A DNA stretch of 8,659 nt from Pseudomonadota bacterium (GTDB lineage: Bacteria; Pseudomonadota; Alphaproteobacteria; Rhizobiales; Rhizobiaceae). Below are positions 1-6,294 of the stretch, piece by piece; position 1 is the first letter of the stretch; each line of letters opens with the position of its first letter. The stretch is from contig JAEYTV010000327.1 of assembly GCA_023433855.1 (NCBI GenBank), forward strand, positions 1-8,659. The letters are read 5' to 3'. The position numbers were made by a program, and so were the translations under genes. The notes under the pieces are model-generated. The model saw nothing but the letters and a program-made list of their open reading frames with translations, was not told where the DNA came from and made no database searches.

Positions 1-393
1 CAGCGGTGACATCTCGGCCCTTCACCATTATTGGCAGATGGTCATCAAGCCAAGGACATAACTTACGCCTTCAATATCAGCTTCTGCCCGTCTCATGCTG
101 GAAATCAGACTGGCAGTTTTCCACCCCAAGACCGACAGGCAGGCAACATATCCTGCGCGTCAAAGCGGCCATCCGCGCCTCCTCGGATGGCCGAGCATAA
201 AACGCGCGAGTCACAACCGTTCAGGGCCGATGGCGGACTGATGGCTTTCTGTGTGACATCCGGCAGGGATCGTTACTTCCAACCGAGACACGCCGCTTCT
301 CGTGGCTTGGGTAACAGCCTGGAGCCCAACCGTCAGGGCGACGACAATACCAGTGCAAACGCAATACAATTGATCGGAAGGGGCTCGAAGTGA
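1..393. other. Upstream region without a recognised gene
   Basis: I see no convincing gene on either strand. The short open frames here have no recognisable motifs, and the longest plus-strand one has the irregular composition of a chance frame. The stretch around 100-130 (ctggaaatcagactggcag, then ttttccacccc) vaguely resembles IS21-type terminal sequence. That is memory only, and no istA or istB coding sequence accompanies it. A strong hairpin lies at 166-193, and the promoter of the downstream large gene lies at the right edge. The region is best read as an intergenic or scar segment between an unseen left neighbour and the nuclease-tailed gene. Confidence 0.5.
166..193. repeat. 10-bp perfect inverted repeat (hairpin)
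   Basis: The arms CGGCCATCCG (166-175) and CGGATGGCCG (184-193) are perfect reverse complements around an 8-base loop. Such a GC-rich stem could be the stem of a transcription terminator for a gene to the left, but neither side carries a clear run of T: agcataaaa follows on the plus strand and CTTTG on the minus strand. It may instead be a protein-binding palindrome or an attachment or repeat structure. The structure itself is certain; its role is not. Confidence 0.6.
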
Positions 394-400
394 CTATAAT
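370..400 (+). promoter_or_regulatory. Candidate sigma-70-type promoter abutting the start codon
   Basis: A perfect -10 hexamer TATAAT lies at 395-400, and a TTGATC -35-like hexamer at 370-375 lies 19 bases upstream of it. Transcription would start about 6-8 bases after the -10, at or next to the ATG at 406, so the transcript would be leaderless or nearly so. The only purine-rich Shine-Dalgarno-like string, ggag at 401-404, is one base from the ATG, too close for normal use. The reading frame is closed just upstream by the TAA inside the -10 box, so the protein cannot start further left. The 19-base spacer is a little longer than optimal. Confidence 0.45.
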
Positions 401-405
401 GGAGA

Positions 406-3400
406 ATGACAGAAGAATCGGAGTTTGGATCCTCTTACGCTAGTGGCTATGAAGTCGGGAGTGTGCCGATCAGCCGGCTTCTCCTGGATCATTCCGCTAT
501 TGCGGCCGCGTTTGCGCCATATGACCGTGTGCGTCTCGCTGCGACGTTTGGCGCCTTGCTCGCCGAACATGCTCTTCTTGCCAACAGCCATCGTCTCGAA
601 ACCCTGGTGCACCTGGCACTGCTCGCTGCTAACGGGACGAAAAAACCGAACGACGCGGTGGTTTTACAGGCATTCAACGCGATGACCGACACTTGGGTTG
701 GCCACCTTGAGGACCCGAGCGAGGACGTTGCGGTCCGCAACATTCAAACGCCGATTGGGAATTTCAGAGTGCTCGGCGGCACATGGGAATCCACCGGCTT
801 CTATCTCCAGCATCTGGTGAATACGTTGAACGCCCTTGGCGACGGCGGGCTGCTCACGTCACTTCGAGCCTCAGTCTACGCGCTGCTTCGGCTGTCGGAC
901 GAAGTGTGCCGCCGGGCGGGGCTTGCACGCAACACCCTTGGTCCAGAGATGCCCCTTAAAGCACTTCCGGCAGAACTCCGACGTGGTGGTGGCAGTCGGC
1001 GTCGCGGTGTCAGGTTCTCGCTGCAGGAAATCACCGATCTAGGGATTGAGCTCGACGATTTAGTACCCTTTGGCTTTGTGCCTTCTGGCCTCGCGAAGCT
1101 CCGCGGGGAACGCATCGGACATTCCAGCCTAGAACGTTGTCCGATTATTCGGCGGCCGACGGAGGTCTATTTCGTTCTCCCAAGCGCGGTTGGACCGGCC
1201 ATCACGCGATTTCTGATCGAGGCCTTCGCAGAATCGGGTGTTACTAGCGCGTTCGCAACAGCGGTTGCGGACCAATACGCGACACTCTTCGGAAACACGC
1301 CTGTGCTTGGTGGACCGAGGGTGCCTGTCGAGTTCCGTAAAGCCGTCGGCGGGTTCGCCGCGGCTGCGATGACCGAGATCGATCACGGCCTGTACCTCAA
1401 TTTCGTATTCTTCGCGGACGATCTGGAGGGATTCAAGGATTCGGGCTTCCTCGGACCATTCCCGCATACGGGCGAATGGGACAAGCTGATCGACCACTGG
1501 ATTCAACAATCCCGGGACGCGGCGCGCGAGCGCCCTGACTTCGTGGGCGGCATGACACTCATCGTCGCCTGCGGGGTCGGCCGTGGGCTCCCCCACCTTG
1601 AGCTGGACAGGCCGCGTGAGGGTTGGCGGGTGGAGATCATCAGCGCTCCCGACCTCATCACTCTGTCGTGGCTGCCGGACTTCAAACCACTTTCGCTCTG
1701 GCGAATGCTGGAAGCGGAAGGTCGCCTTGGAGAGCTGAACACCGAGTTGATGAACATCAACGGTCTGCTCAATCTTGCTGCCTGGATGCGGGAGCTCGAA
1801 GGCCACTTGGCGCCACATGACCAATTACCGGACGATGCCGGTGACGCCCAGCTGGTCATTATGGTGCCTCAGAACGGCCTCCGGAACCTACGCTATGAGG
1901 TTTTGACACGGTGGGACCCGCACGTCGCAGAAACCCTTTCGGGCCATTGGGAATCCGTTATGCGCGACGAAAACTCCATGTTCGAAGAGGATTACGGCAA
2001 ACCGTTTTATATGCAGATAGATCGCCCCAACGCCGGCTGGCCCGAAGCGCTCTATGAGTCTCCGAAACGCAACTGGTGGTGTTCGTTGGAAACATCGGTC
2101 GGGACTAGCGGCGCCTACGCGTTTGAGTTGATCCGTGTGCTGAAAACGTGGATCACGCGCTTTGCCCCGATCCTCGACGCCGCACTGCCATCTCTCCCTT
2201 CCCAGCTTCGATGGCACGTGGCATTTCGGGATGATGTGGGTGAACACCCAACAACGCTCGGCCTGCCGCGCGCCACCTATCAGGAGGCCCTCGCAGCGCT
2301 GAAGCTGCGCGTCGATCGCAACAGCAAACTGGTTGAGATCACAGCCGAGGTGGGGTTTGCGAGTGCCTTTCGTCACCCTGAGAACATCGCGGAACGCGCT
2401 CTGGTCGAACGGACCATCGAAGGATTTCGCACGCTCGCGGGACAATCCCCGGCGCCAGATGAAGTGCACAGGCTCGTTGCCGCGGTGGTCCCGGATGTTC
2501 ATGCAAGGTCGCAACACGGGTTCATGGCACACCAGTTTCGCGACTACGTCCGAAATTCCGTTTGGGCGGCGCCAGTGCCTGTCAACGCTGAAGACACGGC
2601 CACCATCAGGCTCAACCTCGGGTGGCGGTTCAGGGAGCGCGTCGACGGTAAAGAGATTCGCGGCAAGTCGGAGTGTAGCGCGTACCTCAACAAGGTCGTA
2701 AGGGGCCTCGAGGAGGAGATTTGCGCCGAAATGCGGGAGCTCGACCGTGCTGCGGTCATTGATTTCGCCTTTATGAATCACGAGAGCGCCGTCGTTGACC
2801 GTTCCAACTGGCATGACACCGCTGCTGCAGTGTTGGCCCTACATGAGGATAAGCGGGCCGCCCGAGAGGTCTTGACGCGACAGGACTTTAAGTTCAGTGG
2901 CGTCCTGCAGACTTCCCGCTTACTTGTTGAATTTGCGCTCGGCGAAGCCATGACGTCTGCGGGAAGAAAGCCCGGTCGTTTGCAGCTTTCGCGGATCATG
3001 TCGAAGCTCCTGTTAATCGTAAGGCTCGGCGGATGGTCCGGTGCGATTCGATGGGACGCCATGGAGCCGCGTCTACGGGTTACCGCCCTAGGAGATATCC
3101 AGGCAAACCAGACGTTTCACGAAGAGGTCATTGCTCCCTATGCAAAGTCCACCAGTGAGCTACGGCTCTCGGACAGCATCGAGGGATATGCTGAGAAGAC
3201 AGATGATCCGGAATTCGGGGACTCCCCACTTCCTGTCAACGATGATTTTCCAATTGAGTTTTGGGACGCATGGAAGGAGCAGTTTGGCGGCGTTGGCATG
3301 GAAGTCCTCCGCGCGCTGCTGGGCCTGCTCGAAGATGAGGGTATGGGGCGACGTGAAGCCGTTTTTCGCATGCGGAAAAGCGAACTCTTGGCGGCCTGCA

Positions 3401-4176
3401 ACGCCCGTCCAGCGCTCAAGGACGATGCCGGGCTCCTTCTAGAGCAATTGATCTTCAAGCCGCGGCCATCATGGCGCCAGCCGCCCGACGGTTTTGACGT
3501 ACGCGACCTGTTCCCGTGGCGGTTCCGTCGGCGTCTCTCGATCCTTCGCCGCCCCTTCGTCCAACTGACGGAAGATGCCGATCCCGAGTTGGTGGTTGCC
3601 CCCGGCGTCGTAGGAGATGCCGTAGTATACATGCTTGGCGCCTTCCATCGGGGCGACTTTCACCGAAGTCAGCTAACGCCGAAAATGAATAAGTGGGCGG
3701 GACGCGCAAGCGATCGCCGAGGTCATCAGTTCGCCCTTGAGGTGGCCGCGCGGATGGGCGAGTTAGGCTGGCAGACGCGCGTGGAGGAGAAGATCACCGC
3801 GTTGCTGCGGAAGGGCTTTCCCGTCGACTATGGCGATGTCGACGTGCTGGCGTGGAAACCGAACATTGGTCGCGTCGTCGTCATCGAGTGCAAGGATGTT
3901 CAGTACCGCAAAACTGATGGCGAAATCGCTGAGCAGTTGGCCGATTTTCGAGGGATTGAAGTCGATGGCAAGCGAGACTTGCTCCTTAAGCATTTGGACC
4001 GGCTTGAAGTGATCCATCAGCATACGGACGAAGTTCGGAAATCACTGTCACTGACCTTGAACCCCACGATTGAAGGTGAGCTCGTTTTCAGGAATCCTGT
4101 GCCGATGCAGTTTGCCTGGGAGCAGCTCCGGGCAAAAACGGAGCTGCACGTCTTCAATACTTTGCATATGATATGA
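406..4176 (+). CDS. Large protein of unknown family with C-terminal PD-(D/E)XK nuclease-like domain
   Basis: This 1256-residue protein is the largest gene in the window and stands alone on the plus strand. Its C-terminal ~160 residues fit a restriction-endonuclease-like fold: a helix with E1112 (ALEVAARMGELGW), then D1144 and D1146 (GDVDVLAW), then E1161-x-K1163 on a strand (VVVIECK), then a helix ending ADFRG. That is the E...D...ExK pattern seen in NERD, Mrr and related nuclease families. It therefore probably cuts nucleic acid, with D1146, E1161 and K1163 as the likely catalytic residues. Residues 1-1090 match no family I know. They look largely helical and Trp-rich, with a basic glycine loop RRGGGSRRRG at 192-201. 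I see no Walker A motif, helicase motifs, signal peptide or membrane segment, so a cytoplasmic protein is expected. Length and a nuclease tail suit a single-gene phage or plasmid defence factor, but this is inference. The ATG at 406 is the furthest upstream in-frame start; codon use looks uniformly GC-rich throughout. Confidence 0.88.
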   Translation: MTEESEFGSSYASGYEVGSVPISRLLLDHSAIAAAFAPYDRVRLAATFGALLAEHALLANSHRLETLVHLALLAANGTKKPNDAVVLQAFNAMTDTWVGHLEDPSEDVAVRNIQTPIGNFRVLGGTWESTGFYLQHLVNTLNALGDGGLLTSLRASVYALLRLSDEVCRRAGLARNTLGPEMPLKALPAELRRGGGSRRRGVRFSLQEITDLGIELDDLVPFGFVPSGLAKLRGERIGHSSLERCPIIRRPTEVYFVLPSAVGPAITRFLIEAFAESGVTSAFATAVADQYATLFGNTPVLGGPRVPVEFRKAVGGFAAAAMTEIDHGLYLNFVFFADDLEGFKDSGFLGPFPHTGEWDKLIDHWIQQSRDAARERPDFVGGMTLIVACGVGRGLPHLELDRPREGWRVEIISAPDLITLSWLPDFKPLSLWRMLEAEGRLGELNTELMNINGLLNLAAWMRELEGHLAPHDQLPDDAGDAQLVIMVPQNGLRNLRYEVLTRWDPHVAETLSGHWESVMRDENSMFEEDYGKPFYMQIDRPNAGWPEALYESPKRNWWCSLETSVGTSGAYAFELIRVLKTWITRFAPILDAALPSLPSQLRWHVAFRDDVGEHPTTLGLPRATYQEALAALKLRVDRNSKLVEITAEVGFASAFRHPENIAERALVERTIEGFRTLAGQSPAPDEVHRLVAAVVPDVHARSQHGFMAHQFRDYVRNSVWAAPVPVNAEDTATIRLNLGWRFRERVDGKEIRGKSECSAYLNKVVRGLEEEICAEMRELDRAAVIDFAFMNHESAVVDRSNWHDTAAAVLALHEDKRAAREVLTRQDFKFSGVLQTSRLLVEFALGEAMTSAGRKPGRLQLSRIMSKLLLIVRLGGWSGAIRWDAMEPRLRVTALGDIQANQTFHEEVIAPYAKSTSELRLSDSIEGYAEKTDDPEFGDSPLPVNDDFPIEFWDAWKEQFGGVGMEVLRALLGLLEDEGMGRREAVFRMRKSELLAACNARPALKDDAGLLLEQLIFKPRPSWRQPPDGFDVRDLFPWRFRRRLSILRRPFVQLTEDADPELVVAPGVVGDAVVYMLGAFHRGDFHRSQLTPKMNKWAGRASDRRGHQFALEVAARMGELGWQTRVEEKITALLRKGFPVDYGDVDVLAWKPNIGRVVVIECKDVQYRKTDGEIAEQLADFRGIEVDGKRDLLLKHLDRLEVIHQHTDEVRKSLSLTLNPTIEGELVFRNPVPMQFAWEQLRAKTELHVFNTLHMI

Positions 4177-4796
4177 TCTTATCAACGCTGCTTTCCTCCG
4201 CAAATCGCCAACGCTTCCCTAGGGAGCTCGCCTGTTGAGCTTTCAAGGTTCGCTCGTGGCGCCGAGCTGACAGCGATGATTGATAGCGGACTATCAGCTT
4301 CCCACCCCGCTGTCGTCATCGCCTTGAGGTGAGTGGACCGGCCGCTTCTAGGAAGTCGGCGGAGGAATCTGAACGACCGGAATCGGGGCGCAAAACGGAC
4401 GTGCGGGGAACCCACTCAAGGGAAGCATAGAATCATGGGCGGTGGCTCACGGTTCACGTACTGCGACGCCTGCGCGGCCGATGCCCGTGGCATGGGTGAG
4501 GTGCAGTTCGGGTGTGACCATTTCGGCGTGCGCCACAGCTGAGCCGTTGAGCCCTCGCTCGCAGGGCGCTTGGCCGCTTGCCCGGCACGGTTCTTTGCCG
4601 AGGTGCTGGATCGCGTGCCGACTCTCGCCCTCATCAGGAAGCCAAGCCGCCGACAAACCCTCGCTTGCCGTTGTTGGCCATTTGGCCAATTCGGCAGGGA
4701 TTATCGGTCACTTCCGCAGGGTGGCCGTGCCGCCTCCCAGGGGGGACGACTTCGCCTGCCGCAAAACACCTGTTTTCGAGCGGGTAGCCCACCCTG
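4177..4796. other. 620-bp region without a recognised gene; probable scar
   Basis: No frame on either strand gives a recognisable protein. Longer open frames here are of the kind GC-rich DNA gives by chance, and several run on across the frameshifts of the adjacent IS remnant. Two small perfect hairpins are present: TGATAG/CTATCA with a 4-base loop at 4281-4296, and TTGGCC/GGCCAA with a 4-base loop at 4674-4689. Neither is followed by a T run, so no terminator for the large gene is evident. The right edge, near 4797, is where similarity to an IS3 transposase stops abruptly, so at least that border is a deletion or recombination junction. Confidence 0.5.
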
Positions 4797-5310
4797 GCGC
4801 CGACCCTTTCAAAGTTGCGACCACGTGCTCGGCCCGATAGTTGAAATGCGGATCGACCGTCGGCGAGAAGCGCGAGAAGATGTCGACAACCGTCAGCACG
4901 CGGATCTTGCGGCCGGTGGCGAGGTGGTCGTGGACGAAATCCTTCGCCAGACACCGTTCGGCCGCGTGGCAGGCGTCCGGCCCTCCCGCAACTTCGCCTT
5001 CACCCGACGCTTCGGCGTCTTGTTGCGCAGCTGCAGGCCTAACTCATTGTAGACCCGACGGGTTCGATTCTGGTTGTTCGCCAGCCCTCCCGGCGCAGCA
5101 GCACCTGACGCGTCTGTAGCCGTAGCGGACGCGCGTTTCACAGATCGTCCTGATGCGGGCCGCTAATGGGGCCTGGTCGGGTCGGCAGGATCTGTAGTGG
5201 TAGGTGGACCGGTCGAACTCCAGAGCCGCACAGGCTCGACAGATCGACACCTGCCACTCGCCACACATCATGCCGACGAGCTCGCGCTTGCGACCAGGCC
5301 TCAGATTTTT
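4797..5310 (-). pseudogene. IS3-family transposase OrfB remnant
   Basis: Translating the minus strand in shifting frames gives successive pieces of one OrfB: RPGRKRELVGMMCGEWQVS, then LEFDRSTYHYRS and YGYRRV (frame one), then NQNRTRRVYNELGLQLRNKT and RPNGVW (frame two), then DFVHDHLATGRKIRVLTVVD followed by RAEHVVATL (frame three), then ERVGARVGYP (another frame). Breaks lie near 5110, 5080, 4955 and 4820. The rve-type integrase core is entered, with the first catalytic Asp probably in the DFVHD segment, but the second Asp and the Glu are absent because the gene is cut off at about 4797. It is inactive. Family membership is clear; each break position is good to about 10-15 bases. Confidence 0.8.
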
Positions 5311-5321
5311 CGGAGGATAGG

Positions 5322-5361
5322 AGGCCGTTAAGAAATCGATTCGGTGGATCGATTTAGGCCG
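5322..5361. repeat. Small hairpin-bearing insertion flanked by 6-bp direct repeats
   Basis: Direct repeats AGGCCG at 5322-5327 and 5356-5361 bracket 28 bases that contain a perfect inverted repeat, AAATCGAT (5333-5340) and ATCGATTT (5348-5355), with a 7-base loop. The segment sits exactly where OrfA similarity (ending MLQD) is interrupted and just before OrfB similarity resumes. I infer that it is an insertion, because related elements normally continue without it. The repeats and hairpin are seen directly. Whether this is a transposition footprint, a palindromic repeat or a repair filler is unknown. Confidence 0.5.
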
Positions 5362-5610
5362 GATGATCCTGCAGCATCTTCCGATCGAGGGGGAGGTCGG
5401 CGACGAGCTTTCGCAGCTTCGTGTTCTCGTCCTCGAGCTGCTTCAGCTGCCTCATCTCGAGCGGAGCGAGCCCCTCATATTTCTTCTTCCAGCAAAAGTA
5501 GGTTGCTGGGCTGATCCCGTCCGCCGGCAGATCTCCGCCATCGGCACGCCATCCGCTCCCTGCTTCAGGATGAACGCCTTTTGTGCGACCGAAAACTTCG
5601 ATGCCTTCAT
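5354..5610 (-). pseudogene. IS3-family transposase OrfA remnant with a one-base frameshift
   Basis: The ATG at 5608-5610 opens MKASKFSVAQKAFILKQG, followed by MAEICRRTG, a typical IS3-family OrfA N-terminal helix-turn-helix. At about 5521 one G appears to be missing from a G run (ACGGGATC instead of ACGGGGATC), and the protein continues in the next frame as ISPATYFCWKKKYEGL, EMRQLKQLEDENTKLRKL and LDRKMLQD, the expected leucine-zipper region. After MLQD the normal continuation is broken by the small insertion at 5322-5361, and the frame stops at 5354. OrfA normally binds the element ends and forms the frameshifted OrfAB transposase; this copy cannot. Confidence 0.8.
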
Positions 5611-5784
5611 CGTCTTCCACTCCTCCCAGCCAAGGGATTTTGGCGCGGAAAACTCCCAGCTTCAAACGGTCCAGTTTTCGGGGATCAGATCACCTAAATA
5701 CGAAGCCCTTATTCAACCCCGATTAACAGCCCCCCGGACGATGCCGCACTGAAGCACTCGATGACCCATGGTCGACCCCTCTGA

Positions 5785-6240
5785 CTAGTGACGCGCCCGA
5801 AGGAACTTGTTCAAACGATGCTGAACAAGAGGAATGGAAGCCATCATAAACAACATAAGAAAAAAAAGAATTAAATCGTCAACCACGCCTCCATTTTCGC
5901 CGGAAATTTTCCTGATATATCTATTGGCTAATAATATAGATATATAGAGTGAAAAAACTAAAATTAGTGCGATAAAAATCATTATATAAAATACGGTATA
6001 TGGTGGCGACTCAGCATGGACGCGAAGACCCGGTGGCATGAATATAATTAGTAAGTAAATGATAAAAAGAGATAAAAAGTATAATGAAATCGCCATGACA
6101 GGAAAAACCTTGCGATCGGAAATCTTATTCAAATCATTAAGTACGAATAAGATACATATCCATGCATAAAGGCCACTTGTCATGAATAATATTAAACTAG
6201 TTGCGATTATGCTTCGTGGATATACATTATTAATTGACAT
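5785..6240 (-). CDS. Four-helix membrane protein, putative immunity protein for the RHS toxin
   Basis: This 151-residue protein starts at the ATG at 6238-6240 and ends at a TAG at 5785. Four hydrophobic segments are clear, at about residues 11-34, 46-68, 82-105 and 121-139, with short polar loops and a basic C-terminus (RLNKFLRARH), so it should sit in the inner membrane. I recognise no named family. It lies 54 bases after the stop of the RHS fragment on the same strand, the usual place for the immunity gene of a polymorphic toxin. A membrane immunity protein usually implies a toxin that acts on or from the membrane. The gene is very AT-rich, about one third G+C by eye, in a GC-rich setting, which indicates recent acquisition with its toxin tail. 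No good Shine-Dalgarno is visible, only a weak tagg about 11 bases upstream. The immunity role is inferred from position and is not shown by any motif. Confidence 0.75.
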   Translation of the reverse strand: MSINNVYPRSIIATSLILFMTSGLYAWICILFVLNDLNKISDRKVFPVMAISLYFLSLFIIYLLIIFMPPGLRVHAESPPYTVFYIMIFIALILVFSLYISILLANRYIRKISGENGGVVDDLILFFLMLFMMASIPLVQHRLNKFLRARH

Positions 6241-6258
6241 GTCATCAGGCCTATATAT

Positions 6259-6275
6259 GCGATTTATCGAATCGC
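6259..6275. repeat. Small hairpin between RHS fragment and immunity gene
   Basis: The arms GCGATT (6259-6264) and AATCGC (6270-6275) are perfect reverse complements with a 5-base loop. It lies about 18 bases upstream of the ATG of the membrane-protein gene and next to the AT string ctatatat at 6251-6258, which on the minus strand could serve as a -10 element. It may modulate expression of the putative immunity gene, or may be chance in an AT-rich spacer. There is no T run to make it a terminator. Confidence 0.35.
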
Positions 6276-6294
6276 GTGTTTAATTTAGCTAACG

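Larger units (their letters stand above)
4797..5692 (-). mobile_element. Degenerate, truncated IS3-family element
   Basis: Reading on the minus strand from 5692, the order is a probable left terminus (TGATCTGATCCCCG), an orfA remnant, a small foreign insertion and an orfB remnant that ends at about 4797. A complete IS3-family element is usually about 1.2-1.3 kb; here about 0.9 kb remains, and the right end and most of the transposase catalytic core are missing. At least four frame disruptions are visible. The OrfA and OrfB sequences suggest the IS407-like branch. The element cannot make a transposase. The left boundary is where similarity to OrfB stops (after ARVGYP) and is approximate. Confidence 0.8.

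Noticed and set aside
31..393. 120-codon plus-strand open frame upstream of the large gene
   Set aside because: It shows no family resemblance, and its frame spans the hairpin at 166-193 and the promoter region; it is probably chance.
1550..1610. Glycine-rich GVGRGLP stretch as a possible nucleotide-binding P-loop in the large protein
   Set aside because: It lacks the GK[ST] ending of a Walker A motif and is not followed by a Walker B; no ATPase claim is supportable.
1129..1824. 231-codon minus-strand open frame inside the large gene
   Set aside because: It is another antisense shadow with no domain and no context; the plus-strand gene explains the coding signal.
1888..2814. 308-codon minus-strand open frame inside the large plus-strand gene
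   Set aside because: It lies fully antisense to the 1256-residue gene, has a protein composition rich in Arg, Pro and His as expected for a shadow frame in GC-rich DNA, and has no recognisable motif.
4160..4190. Near-palindrome tgatatgatcttatca around the stop of the large gene as a terminator
   Set aside because: It has short AT-rich arms and no T run after it; too weak to call a terminator.
4442..5052. Overlapping plus-strand open frames of 132 and 160 codons
   Set aside because: They run antisense into the frameshifted IS3 orfB remnant, which explains the sequence; no protein-like pattern is visible.
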